NCBI GenBank assembly: GCA_021107375.1
Contig: JAIOSY010000301.1
Coordinates: forward strand, 1-5,813
DNA: 5,813 nucleotides
Direction: 5' to 3'
Source: Sulfurimonas sp.
Lineage (GTDB): Bacteria > Campylobacterota > Campylobacteria > Campylobacterales > Sulfurimonadaceae
Part shown: one piece after another, positions 1-5,813 of the stretch
Position numbering within the stretch: the first letter of the stretch is position 1
Layout: the number at the start of each line of letters is the position of its first letter
Program-made: the position numbers and the translations under genes
Notes under the pieces: model-generated
Databases searched by the model: none
The model's input: only the letters and a program-made list of their open reading frames with translations
Told to the model about the DNA's origin: nothing

Positions 1-1
1 G

Positions 2-1057
2 CTTTTAGATTCTGGAATATCTGCGAATAATATAGCAATTCTTTATCGTGTAAATGTTTTAAGTCGTTCTATAGAAGAGGGACTAAATCGTTCTGGTATC
101 TCTTACAAATTAGTTGGTGGACTTCGTTTTTATGATAGAGCAGAGATTAAAGATTTAATCTCATATATTAGAGTAATAACAAACTTTCATGATGATTTTT
201 CTTTTAAAAGAATTGTAAATAAACCAAAAAGAGGTTTAGGAAAAGCTAGTTTGGACAAAATAGAATTAGCTTCTCATGAAAAGGGAGTCTCTATATATGA
301 GTTTGTAAAAACTACATCTCTTGCAAATCTTGAATCTCTTGTGAGAAAGAAAAATGCTAAAACGCTAAAAGATTTTATAAAAAATATCCAAAAAGTTTCA
401 ATCGTCGCAAAAGAATCTACATATGAATTTATTGATATTTTAGAAGAGACTTTTCATCTTAAAGATATATACAAAGGTATGCAAGATGAGGCTGATAGAG
501 TTTTAAATATGGATGAGTTTTATGGATTGTTTCGTGATTTTATAAAAAAATCACCTGAATCTGGTTTGGATGAATTTTTAAATGAACTAACTCTTCAAAG
601 CGAACAAGACCAAGTTGAAGGTGAAGCTATTTATATGATGAGTATTCATGCTTCAAAAGGTTTAGAGTTTGATCATGTTTTTATTATCGGGATAGAAGAG
701 GGATTTTTACCACTTGTTGGAGATGGAAGTGACTTAGAAGAGGAGCGACGACTAGGTTATGTTGCTTTTACTAGGGCTAAAGACACTTTAACCCTTTCAC
801 ATGCCGGAAGTAGATTTTATAAAGGTCGTAGAAGTGATTTACAAAAAAGTAGATTTTTTAATGAATCTGGACTTTGTGAAGGCTCACTTATAGTTGAGAA
901 AAATACAGCTTTTAAAAAAGGTGATTTAGTTCGACATAAAATTTTTGGAACTGGTAGAATCACGGGAGTAAGTAAATCTGGAAGAGAATTTAAATTAAGT
1001 ATTAATTTCGCAGGAAATAAGAAAGATATTTTAGCCTCTTTTATAGAAAAACTATGA
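2..1057 (+). CDS. uvrD: UvrD/PcrA/Rep-family ATP-dependent DNA helicase, C-terminal part (5' end outside window)
   Basis: This is the C-terminal 351 residues of a superfamily 1A 3'-5' DNA helicase, which unwinds DNA during repair or replication restart. The frame is open from base 2, so the start codon lies upstream; the in-frame TTG at 251 is internal. Near the left edge it reads AILYRVNVLSRSIEEGL followed by a YKLVGGLRFYDRAEIKD segment, typical of the motif IV region in domain 2. Motif V (SIHASKGLEFDHVF, about 641-682) and motif VI (EEERRLGYVAFTRAKDTL, 737-790) are intact, including the arginine of the FTRAKD element that contacts ATP. The final 50 residues (GDLVRHKIFGTGRITGV and on to LASFIEKL) resemble the Tudor-like C-terminal domain of PcrA/UvrD. 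The stop overlaps the truB start (ATGA, 1054-1057). The family is certain; the choice among the names uvrD, pcrA and rep is not. Confidence 0.93.
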   Translation, partial: LLDSGISANNIAILYRVNVLSRSIEEGLNRSGISYKLVGGLRFYDRAEIKDLISYIRVITNFHDDFSFKRIVNKPKRGLGKASLDKIELASHEKGVSIYEFVKTTSLANLESLVRKKNAKTLKDFIKNIQKVSIVAKESTYEFIDILEETFHLKDIYKGMQDEADRVLNMDEFYGLFRDFIKKSPESGLDEFLNELTLQSEQDQVEGEAIYMMSIHASKGLEFDHVFIIGIEEGFLPLVGDGSDLEEERRLGYVAFTRAKDTLTLSHAGSRFYKGRRSDLQKSRFFNESGLCEGSLIVEKNTAFKKGDLVRHKIFGTGRITGVSKSGREFKLSINFAGNKKDILASFIEKL

Positions 1058-1878
1058 ATCGACTTTTCGTTGCATACAAACCTTCAGGGATAGGTTCAAA
1101 CCAATTTCTCTCAAAACTAAAAAGAAAATACAACAATAAAAAAGCTGGTTTTACAGGTACGCTAGACCCTTTTGCAAAGGGTGTTTTGATTATAGGTATG
1201 GGTTCTCATACTAAGTTGTTTCGTTTTTTAGATAAAACTCCAAAAACATATAGAGCTACTTTGTGGTTGGGTGCTAATTCTGATAGTTTAGATACTGAGA
1301 TGATTGAAAATGTCGATATTTTAGATGAGATTCCACATGCCAAGATAGTTGAAGTTATAAAATCTTTAGAGGGTGAGCTAGAATATGAACCACCTATTTT
1401 TAGTGCGAAGCAAATAAATGGAAAAAGAGCTTATGATTTAGCACGAGCAGGGATAGAATTTACCCTTAATAAAATAAATTCTACTATATATGAGAGTAAA
1501 CTTATAAACTACTCTCACCCTTTTATAACTTTTGAAGCTACAGTTTCAGAGGGTACTTATATCCGTTCATTAGGGCGAATAATTGCAAATAGACTTGGGA
1601 TAAAACATGGAAGTTTAAGTGCTTTAGAGAGATTAAATGAGGGTAAATTTAAGTATGAAAATGAGAAAGAACTTGATATAAAAGAATCTTTAAATATTCC
1701 ATTAAATAGATACCTTGGTGATATAGATAATTTAAAATATGGAAGAGTTCTTGCTTTAGAAAATTTAGAGATACAAAAAGAGGGATACTATTGGCTTGAT
1801 AATGGTGATAATATCTCTATAATAAATATACAAGATAAAAAAGTAAAATATGAATTAGGCAGGATTTACACATGTTAG
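1054..1878 (+). CDS. truB: tRNA pseudouridine(55) synthase TruB
   Basis: TruB converts U55 in the T-loop of tRNAs to pseudouridine in the cytoplasm. The 274-residue protein has the family signature AGFTGTLDPFAKGVL at residues 31-45, with the catalytic aspartate at D38. It also has the conserved KTYRA segment with Y66, the YEPPIFSAKQINGKRAYDLA block at 111-130, and SEGTYIRSLGRIIA at 165-178, where R171 is the conserved arginine of the active site. It is shorter than E. coli TruB (314 residues); the region after about residue 200 is brief and poorly conserved, so the C-terminal RNA-binding (PUA-like) domain is reduced or absent. The ATG overlaps the helicase stop by 4 bases with no strong Shine-Dalgarno, which suggests translational coupling. 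Its own 3' end overlaps csrA by 7 bases. Confidence 0.95.
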   Translation: MNRLFVAYKPSGIGSNQFLSKLKRKYNNKKAGFTGTLDPFAKGVLIIGMGSHTKLFRFLDKTPKTYRATLWLGANSDSLDTEMIENVDILDEIPHAKIVEVIKSLEGELEYEPPIFSAKQINGKRAYDLARAGIEFTLNKINSTIYESKLINYSHPFITFEATVSEGTYIRSLGRIIANRLGIKHGSLSALERLNEGKFKYENEKELDIKESLNIPLNRYLGDIDNLKYGRVLALENLEIQKEGYYWLDNGDNISIINIQDKKVKYELGRIYTC

Positions 1879-2105
1879 TACTTGCAAGAAAATTAAACGA
1901 ATCAATAGTTATCGGTGATGATATTGTGATTAAAGTTATATCTGTTGATAAGGGTGTAGTGAAGTTTGGTATAGATGCTCCAAAAGATATTTCAATAGTA
2001 AGAAGTGAACTTTTAGAAGATGTAAAAGAGTCTAATTTAGCTGCTTCAAAAGAGGTAGATTCAGGAAGTGTAAATCTTCTTAGTAAGCTTATAGAAAAAA
2101 AATAA
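1872..2105 (+). CDS. csrA: Carbon storage regulator CsrA, post-transcriptional RNA-binding regulator
   Basis: CsrA is a small dimeric protein that binds GGA motifs in mRNA leaders and usually blocks translation; in Campylobacter it controls flagellin and is antagonised by FliW. The core is textbook: MLVLARKLNESIVIGDDI at the N-terminus, with L4 and R6 in the first beta strand, and GIDAPKDISIVRSELLED at 33-50. R44 matches the RNA-binding arginine of E. coli CsrA. At 77 residues it is longer than E. coli CsrA (61); residues 50-77 form a Ser/Lys/Glu-rich tail ending NLLSKLIEKK. FliW binding in other bacteria involves such a C-terminal extension, but FliW is not in this window. The start is set by AGGA at 1861-1864, 7 bases upstream, inside the end of truB. 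Confidence 0.96.
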   Translation: MLVLARKLNESIVIGDDIVIKVISVDKGVVKFGIDAPKDISIVRSELLEDVKESNLAASKEVDSGSVNLLSKLIEKK

Positions 2106-2108
2106 GTT

Positions 2109-2882
2109 ATGAAAGTTTATAAGGCACATGCTAAGGTAAATATTTTTTTGAAAATCACAGGTTTAAGAGATAGTTATCATGAAATTATTAGTAGGTTTAT
2201 GAAAGTAAATTTACTTTATGATGAGTTGTCTTTTTTTTCAAAAAAAGAGGAAGATTTTAAAATTGTAGGTAAGTTTTCTTGTACAAGAGAACAAAATACA
2301 ATTTATAAAGCATATCTTGCACTAAAAAAAGCGACTAACTCCGAAGCTTTGGAGAAGTTGATGAAAACTCATGGCGTTGAGGTTAAGAAGTCTATCCCAG
2401 CTTTTGCAGGTTTAGGTGGTGGAAGCAGTGACGCGGCAACTTATCTAAAAATGTGTAATGAGGTGCTTCATTTAGGTCTTAGTTTAAATGAACTGGCAAA
2501 AATTGGTTTAGAAGTTGGAGCAGATGTTCCATTTTTTATATATGGATATGATAGTGCAAATGTAAGTGGGATAGGTGAAGTAGTAGAGGAGTTTAAAGAG
2601 CCTCTTTTAGATTTTGAAGTTTTTACTCCAGATGTACAAATCAGCACACCAAAAGTTTACCAAATATATAGAGCAGATTTTTATGCTCCAATAGATTGCG
2701 TTGAGCGAGAAAGATTAAAACAAACTACATCTAAAGAGATTTTAAAAACTATGGATGTATCACAAGCAAATGATTTGTTTAAACCAGCTATACAAGAGTA
2801 TAAAGAGTTAAAAAATCATTATGAACATGGTTGGCACTTTAGTGGAAGTGGAAGTAGTTTTTTTAGGGTTAAAGCAAACTAA
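2109..2882 (+). CDS. ispE: 4-diphosphocytidyl-2-C-methyl-D-erythritol kinase IspE
   Basis: IspE is the GHMP-family kinase of the non-mevalonate (MEP) isoprenoid pathway; it phosphorylates CDP-methylerythritol using ATP. Visible elements of the 257-residue protein are AHAKVNIFLKITG at 6-18 (catalytic-site K9), the family's YHE at 23-25, the glycine-rich ATP loop PAFAGLGGGSSDAATYL at 97-113, and LEVGADVPFF at 134-143 with catalytic D139. The C-terminal GHMP motif FSGSGSSFF lies at 244-252. It is somewhat shorter than E. coli IspE (283). The gene begins 3 bases after the csrA stop with only an A-rich, weak ribosome binding site, so it probably depends on ribosomes arriving from csrA. An intact T8-C-A7 run lies at 2231-2246. 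The stop TAA directly abuts the ATG of the next gene. Confidence 0.95.
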   Translation: MKVYKAHAKVNIFLKITGLRDSYHEIISRFMKVNLLYDELSFFSKKEEDFKIVGKFSCTREQNTIYKAYLALKKATNSEALEKLMKTHGVEVKKSIPAFAGLGGGSSDAATYLKMCNEVLHLGLSLNELAKIGLEVGADVPFFIYGYDSANVSGIGEVVEEFKEPLLDFEVFTPDVQISTPKVYQIYRADFYAPIDCVERERLKQTTSKEILKTMDVSQANDLFKPAIQEYKELKNHYEHGWHFSGSGSSFFRVKAN

Positions 2883-4076
2883 ATGGCACTAAGGAAGTTA
2901 GCTGCTAAATTTAAAGGAAAATTTAATCAAGATATAAAACCCTATATTACTACACTTGGTTTTAATGAACCTCATATAATTTCAGATCCTAATTTTAAAA
3001 TAATTTCTCATCTTAACTTTGAAGATTTTAGTATAGCTAATTTAGATTTGGATGATAATATTGAATATATAAAGTTTGTCAATTGTGAGTTTCATAATAT
3101 AATTAATGAAAATTTTATTATTAATATGGAATTTGATGAGTGTAGTTTTAATGATATTGATTTATATAATTTATCAATAGGAATAGTATTTTTAAATTGT
3201 ATAATAGGTAAATTTTTTATAACTAACTCAGAAGTTTCTAATTTGATATCAGTAAGAAATACTAAAACAGAAGAAAATAATATTGGAACAGTAGAAATAT
3301 TTGATACAACTTTTAAAGATAATTTTCATTTTAGTAATATAAATATTAGTTTTTTAATGATTAGTGATACAAATTTTAATAAACTCTTCGATTTTAATAG
3401 TGTGGTCGTTATGGATGAATGTAATTTTGAAAAAATTAAATTTAAGGAATTAGCTTTATTTGATAAATGTATTTTTGAAACAAAAATAATTTTTAAATAT
3501 GTTATATTTGAAAGTTTTAGCTATTTTAGAAATTCTACATTTAAAAATGGGATTGATTTAGAATATAGCAGTAGTAAAGAAGAGATGAATTTTTATAATA
3601 TTCAAGGCTTAAGTAGTAAAGAATCTAAAATTAACACTTCACAGGAAACATATAGAATAATAAAACATCAATTTGAAAAACTTGGTAATAAAATTGAAGC
3701 AAATAAATATCATGCTTTAGAATTGGAACAACGAAGAAGAATTTTATATAAAGAAAAATTTGATTCACTACAAAAATTTAGTGAATGGCTGGTTTTTATG
3801 TCTCACAAAGTTTTTTCTAATCATTCTTCAAGTTGGCATATATCAATATTTTGGATATTTGTTGTAGGTTTTTTTACATCTTTTAGTATTGACAACCTAG
3901 TGTATCATAGATATGATTGTACAGTAAGTTGGATAGATTATTTTAAATATATTTCTATTATAAATTTAGATAATTGTATAAAAGAGCATCCTTTGATATT
4001 TTTACTAAATAAAATATCTCTAGGCTATTTATACTATCAATTTTTGTTATCAGTAAGAAAAGATACGAGAAAATAA
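2883..4076 (+). CDS. Pentapeptide-repeat-like protein with C-terminal membrane segments, function unknown
   Basis: The 397-residue protein has three parts. Residues about 40-225 form a degenerate repeat region rich in F, N, I and D with recurring [N/E/D][C/T]xF units: NCEF 67, ECSF 86, NCII 105, DTTF 141, DTNF 162, ECNF 179, KCIF 195, NSTF 217. The regular phenylalanines suggest a right-handed beta helix of the pentapeptide type. Residues 254-286 (QETYRIIKHQFEKLGNKIEANKY and following, ending in arginines) are a charged predicted helix often seen after such repeats. A hydrophobic segment follows at about 319-337 (HISIFWIFVVGFFTSFSI), then a weaker one at 370-389 and the basic end SVRKDTRK. 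It is probably an inner-membrane protein with a cytoplasmic repeat domain. The ATG directly follows the ispE stop; AGGG at 2865-2868 is a distant candidate Shine-Dalgarno. GC is very low (31 of 180 bases in 3061-3240). Architecture is fairly clear; function is not, and neither ion transport nor defence is shown. Confidence 0.8.
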   Translation: MALRKLAAKFKGKFNQDIKPYITTLGFNEPHIISDPNFKIISHLNFEDFSIANLDLDDNIEYIKFVNCEFHNIINENFIINMEFDECSFNDIDLYNLSIGIVFLNCIIGKFFITNSEVSNLISVRNTKTEENNIGTVEIFDTTFKDNFHFSNINISFLMISDTNFNKLFDFNSVVVMDECNFEKIKFKELALFDKCIFETKIIFKYVIFESFSYFRNSTFKNGIDLEYSSSKEEMNFYNIQGLSSKESKINTSQETYRIIKHQFEKLGNKIEANKYHALELEQRRRILYKEKFDSLQKFSEWLVFMSHKVFSNHSSSWHISIFWIFVVGFFTSFSIDNLVYHRYDCTVSWIDYFKYISIINLDNCIKEHPLIFLLNKISLGYLYYQFLLSVRKDTRK

Positions 4077-4150
4077 TGGATAACCATTACAATTTGCCAT
4101 ATTTTTTAGTCAAACCTTTTAAAAATGTTAGTATCAAGAAAAAGGCTTGA
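4076..4150 (+). CDS. Possible 24-codon leader or remnant ORF bridging the gap to dinD
   Basis: An ATG at 4076-4078 shares its A with the stop of the preceding gene (TAATG), a common arrangement for termination-reinitiation. The frame encodes 24 residues, starting MDNHYNLPYF and ending basic (SIKKKA), and stops with TGA at 4148-4150, three bases before the dinD ATG. GAGA at 4067-4070 is a weak possible ribosome binding site. It fills almost all of the spacer and its last codons lie in the right arm of an inverted repeat that holds the dinD Shine-Dalgarno. I recognise no family. It could be a translated leader, the debris of a longer gene, or a chance frame; a 24-codon open frame is not by itself significant. 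Confidence 0.3.
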   Translation: MDNHYNLPYFLVKPFKNVSIKKKA

Positions 4151-4152
4151 TT
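4108..4152 (+). promoter_or_regulatory. Inverted repeat enclosing the dinD Shine-Dalgarno (candidate RBS-masking hairpin)
   Basis: AGTCAAACCTTTT (4108-4120) pairs with AAAAGGCTTGATT (4140-4152): 12 of 13 positions pair, including one G-U (4109/4151), with one A-C mismatch (4114/4146). The loop is 19 bases. The right arm contains nearly all of the dinD Shine-Dalgarno AAAAAGG (4139-4145) and ends two bases before the ATG at 4154. In RNA it would mask that site. No T-run follows, so an intrinsic terminator is unlikely. As DNA the same dyad could be an operator. Pairing is read from the sequence; the role is inferred, and the long loop makes stability moderate. Confidence 0.5.
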
Positions 4153-4153
4153 T

Positions 4154-5008
4154 ATGACTTCTAATACAATACAAATATTAACTGATAATTTTGAATCTTT
4201 TGTAAATAAAACAGATGAAAAGATAGAGTTTTGGTTAGCTAGAGATTTACAGCATCTTTTAGGTTATACAAAATGGGATAATTTTAAAAATGTACTTTTA
4301 AAAGCTAAAACAGCTTGTGAAGTTAGTGGACATGAGATAGATCATCATTTTGCCGAAGTCGGGAAAACGATAGAGATGCCTAAAGGTGCGACAAAAGAAG
4401 TAGATGATTTAATCCTTACAAGATTTGCTTGTTACCTCATTGCTCAAAATGGTGATTCTACAAAAGAACAAATTGCATTTGCACAAACTTATTTTGCTAT
4501 TCAAACAAGAAAAGCTGAGTTGATTGAACAAAGATTTTTAGAGAATGAAAGAGTTCAAGCACGACAAAAATTAACACAAACAGAAAAAGAACTTTTAAAA
4601 GTGATTTTTGAGCAAACTGGTAGAGATAAAAATTTTGCTCTCATAAGAAGTAAAGGTGACCAAGCACTATTTAACTGTACAACTGCACAAATGAAAGTTA
4701 AGTATAAAATTAAACCTACAAAACCATTGGCTGATTTTATACCAACCATACTTTTAAAAGCTAAAGATTTTGCAACAGAGATAACTATACATAATGCTAG
4801 AGAAAATAGTATGAGTAGTGAAAATCAAATATCACAAGAGCATATTGTAAACAATAAAGCTGTTAGAGATACTCTGATTTCTCGTGGAATTACACCAGAA
4901 AATCTTCCAGCAGAAGAAGATGTTAAAAAAGTAGAAAGAAAATTAAATACACAAAATAAAAAAGCTTTAAAAAATATTGATATAATTACAAAAACAAAAG
5001 GAATTTAA
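4154..5008 (+). CDS. dinD: DNA-damage-inducible protein D (DinD) family
   Basis: The 284-residue protein aligns along its length with E. coli DinD (about 274 residues), an SOS-induced protein reported to inhibit RecA-mediated strand exchange. Shared blocks are [18 protein letters not shown] at 27-44, a BRO-N-like segment; [17 protein letters not shown] at 50-66; [14 protein letters not shown] at 88-101; and [15 protein letters not shown] at 109-123. The C-terminal half is Lys/Glu-rich and includes the family-like [16 protein letters not shown] at 237-252. It is presumably cytoplasmic. AAAAAGG at 4139-4145 is a good Shine-Dalgarno 8 bases from the ATG, but it sits in an inverted repeat. No CTGT-N8-ACAG SOS box is visible upstream. 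Base composition is near that of the operon genes (37 G+C in two sampled 60-base lines, 4201-4260 and 4381-4440), unlike its upstream neighbour. It ends one base before smpB. Family call is firm; whether it acts on RecA here is unknown. Confidence 0.9.
   Translation: MTSNTIQILTDNFESFVNKTDEKIEFWLARDLQHLLGYTKWDNFKNVLLKAKTACEVSGHEIDHHFAEVGKTIEMPKGATKEVDDLILTRFACYLIAQNGDSTKEQIAFAQTYFAIQTRKAELIEQRFLENERVQARQKLTQTEKELLKVIFEQTGRDKNFALIRSKGDQALFNCTTAQMKVKYKIKPTKPLADFIPTILLKAKDFATEITIHNARENSMSSENQISQEHIVNNKAVRDTLISRGITPENLPAEEDVKKVERKLNTQNKKALKNIDIITKTKGI
4997..5003 (+). promoter_or_regulatory. smpB Shine-Dalgarno inside the 3' end of dinD
   Basis: AAAGGAA lies in the last codons of dinD, with its AGGA core (4999-5002) 7 bases before the smpB ATG at 5010. 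It supports that ATG as the true start. smpB translation initiation therefore uses bases that also encode the DinD C-terminus. Confidence 0.7.
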
Positions 5009-5009
5009 G

Positions 5010-5462
5010 ATGGGTGAAACATTAGCAAAAAATAAAAAAGCCTATCATGATTATTTTATAGAAGAGAAGTTTGAGGCTGGGATGGTTTTGACTGGTAGTG
5101 AGGTTAAAGGGATTCGTGCAAAAAGAGTTAATTTAAAAGATAGTTTTATCCGTTTTGTTGGAGATGAAGCTTTTCTATTTAATGCCCATATTGGACGACT
5201 TACAACTACTCATCACTTCTATGGACATGAGGAGAGAGGAAGCAGAAAACTTTTACTCCATAGAAAACAATTAGATAAAATGTTAAAAGCTGTAACAAGA
5301 GATGGTTATACTATTGTACCTTTGCAACTTTATTTTAATGCTAGAAATATTGTAAAACTTCAGATTGCTATCGCTAAAGGTAAGCAGTTACATGATAAGA
5401 GAAATGATTTAAAAGAAAAAGATCAAAAAAGAGATATTGCTCGTTCTATGAAGGATTATTAA
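5010..5462 (+). CDS. smpB: SsrA-binding protein SmpB (trans-translation)
   Basis: SmpB binds tmRNA and delivers it to stalled ribosomes so that the nascent peptide is tagged for proteolysis and the ribosome is released. The 150-residue protein is of usual length. It has [20 protein letters not shown] at 11-30 followed by [16 protein letters not shown] at 31-46 (E31 and the [11 protein letters not shown] block of the OB fold). Further on are [13 protein letters not shown] at 79-91, and the basic tail [20 protein letters not shown] at 122-141 that enters the ribosomal mRNA path, with its conserved glycine and H128. It is preceded by dinD at a one-base gap and followed directly by the next ATG (TAAATG), so all three genes probably share an mRNA. 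The tmRNA gene itself is not in this window. Confidence 0.96.
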   Translation: MGETLAKNKKAYHDYFIEEKFEAGMVLTGSEVKGIRAKRVNLKDSFIRFVGDEAFLFNAHIGRLTTTHHFYGHEERGSRKLLLHRKQLDKMLKAVTRDGYTIVPLQLYFNARNIVKLQIAIAKGKQLHDKRNDLKEKDQKRDIARSMKDY

Positions 5463-5813
5463 ATGAAGATTTTAGTTTTAGTTGGATTTATAAGTTCACT
5501 ACTTTTTTCTTTTAATTTTAATATCTCTGATTCTGCTATATCAAATGGTGCAACTTCACTTATAGAGTTTGAAAAAGATAAAATTTTTAAATATGAAAAA
5601 ATTATGCTTGACAAAAAAAGTTTTAAAGTTTATCAACATCCAACTGATAAAACTAAAATGTATGCACTTTTACCGATTAGTTATTATGCAAAACCTAGTG
5701 ATAAAATGGTGGATGTTTATTATAAAGAGAATGGTTCTGTAAAAAATAAATTAATTCCTGTAAAAATTAAAGATGGTAAATATAAAAAAGAGAAAATTCA
5801 AGTTACGAAATCA
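5463..5813 (+). CDS. Secreted protein, N-terminal part; probably a periplasmic M23-type peptidase (3' end outside window)
   Basis: The frame stays open for 117 codons to the window edge, so the gene is truncated on the right. The start is supported by AAGGA at 5451-5455, 7 bases upstream inside smpB. The first 20 residues (MKILVLVGFISSLLFSFNFN) look like a Sec signal peptide with cleavage near residues 16-20, implying export. Then follow a lysine-rich beta-type region, QHPTDKTKMYALLPISYY at 58-75 and KIKDGKYKKEKIQV at 101-114. This layout resembles the N-terminal domain in front of M23 (LytM-type) peptidoglycan peptidases of Campylobacterota, where the YKKE.I.V stretch leads into the linker. 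The catalytic domain (HxxxD and HxH zinc ligands) would lie beyond the edge, so the peptidase call is by resemblance only. Confidence 0.55.
   Translation, partial: MKILVLVGFISSLLFSFNFNISDSAISNGATSLIEFEKDKIFKYEKIMLDKKSFKVYQHPTDKTKMYALLPISYYAKPSDKMVDVYYKENGSVKNKLIPVKIKDGKYKKEKIQVTKS

Noticed and set aside
251..1057. Helicase gene starting at the in-frame TTG at 251
   Set aside because: The same frame continues without a stop to base 2 and encodes conserved helicase sequence (AILYRVNVLSRS, GGLRFYDRAEIKD), so the TTG is internal.
2231..2246. T8-C-A7 homopolymer runs in ispE as a phase-variation or frameshift site
   Set aside because: The frame is intact and conserved on both sides, ispE is normally essential, phase variation in this phylum mostly uses longer G/C runs, and such runs are expected at this A+T level.
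2883..2940. First codons of the membrane-protein gene as a relic of a displaced smpB start
   Set aside because: MALRKLAAKF and the SmpB start [10 protein letters not shown] share only lysine/alanine richness, with no convincing alignment, and no direct repeat was found at the cassette borders by eye.
4106..4134. Promoter for dinD with a -10-like TAGTAT at 4129-4134
   Set aside because: It matches the -10 consensus at only four of six positions and there is no good -35 at the right spacing; such matches are frequent in AT-rich DNA. A weak promoter cannot be excluded.
4108..4160. The spacer hairpin as an intrinsic terminator
   Set aside because: No T-run follows the right arm, the loop is 19 bases, and it sits directly on the next gene's ribosome binding site.
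4555..4749. 64-codon open frame on the minus strand inside dinD
   Set aside because: It lies wholly within a well-supported gene, has no recognisable motif or ribosome binding site, and its hydrophobic, cysteine-rich product is what the antisense of Lys/Glu-rich coding sequence gives.

Overview
This window looks like a chromosomal stretch from a low-GC member of the Campylobacterota (the former Epsilonproteobacteria), possibly close to Sulfurimonas, Sulfurovum or Arcobacter. The reasons are strong A+T bias, very tight gene packing, the gene order helicase-truB-csrA-ispE-smpB, and a CsrA with a tail beyond its core, as in Campylobacter-type CsrA. The genus is a guess.

Layout: all genes lie on the + strand and almost touch. 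Positions 2-1057 hold the C-terminal 351 residues of a UvrD/PcrA/Rep-type DNA helicase. It overlaps truB (tRNA pseudouridine synthase) by an ATGA. truB overlaps csrA (RNA-binding regulator) by 7 bases, and csrA is followed after 3 bases by ispE (isoprenoid precursor kinase). Further right come smpB (trans-translation) and the start of a secreted protein, probably a periplasmic M23-type peptidase. These form a housekeeping operon in which translation is probably coupled from gene to gene.

The accessory part is 2883-5008, between ispE and smpB. It carries a very AT-rich gene for a membrane-anchored pentapeptide-repeat-like protein, a 77-base spacer, and a clear dinD homologue (DNA-damage-inducible protein D family). 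Both genes sit in frame with operon transcription and neither has an obvious promoter. The first begins on the base after the ispE stop. The last ends one base before the smpB start, so smpB's Shine-Dalgarno sequence lies inside dinD.

The most interesting structure is the spacer, 4077-4153. A 24-codon open frame (4076-4150) starts on the last base of the upstream stop codon (TAATG) and fills almost the whole gap. Its end lies in the right arm of a 13-position inverted repeat (4108-4120 with 4140-4152) that also holds the dinD Shine-Dalgarno. This is what one would expect of a short leader frame whose translation opens a hairpin and frees the dinD ribosome binding site. The geometry is read directly from the sequence; the mechanism is inference. 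No tRNA, rRNA, CRISPR array, transposase or convincing intrinsic terminator was seen.
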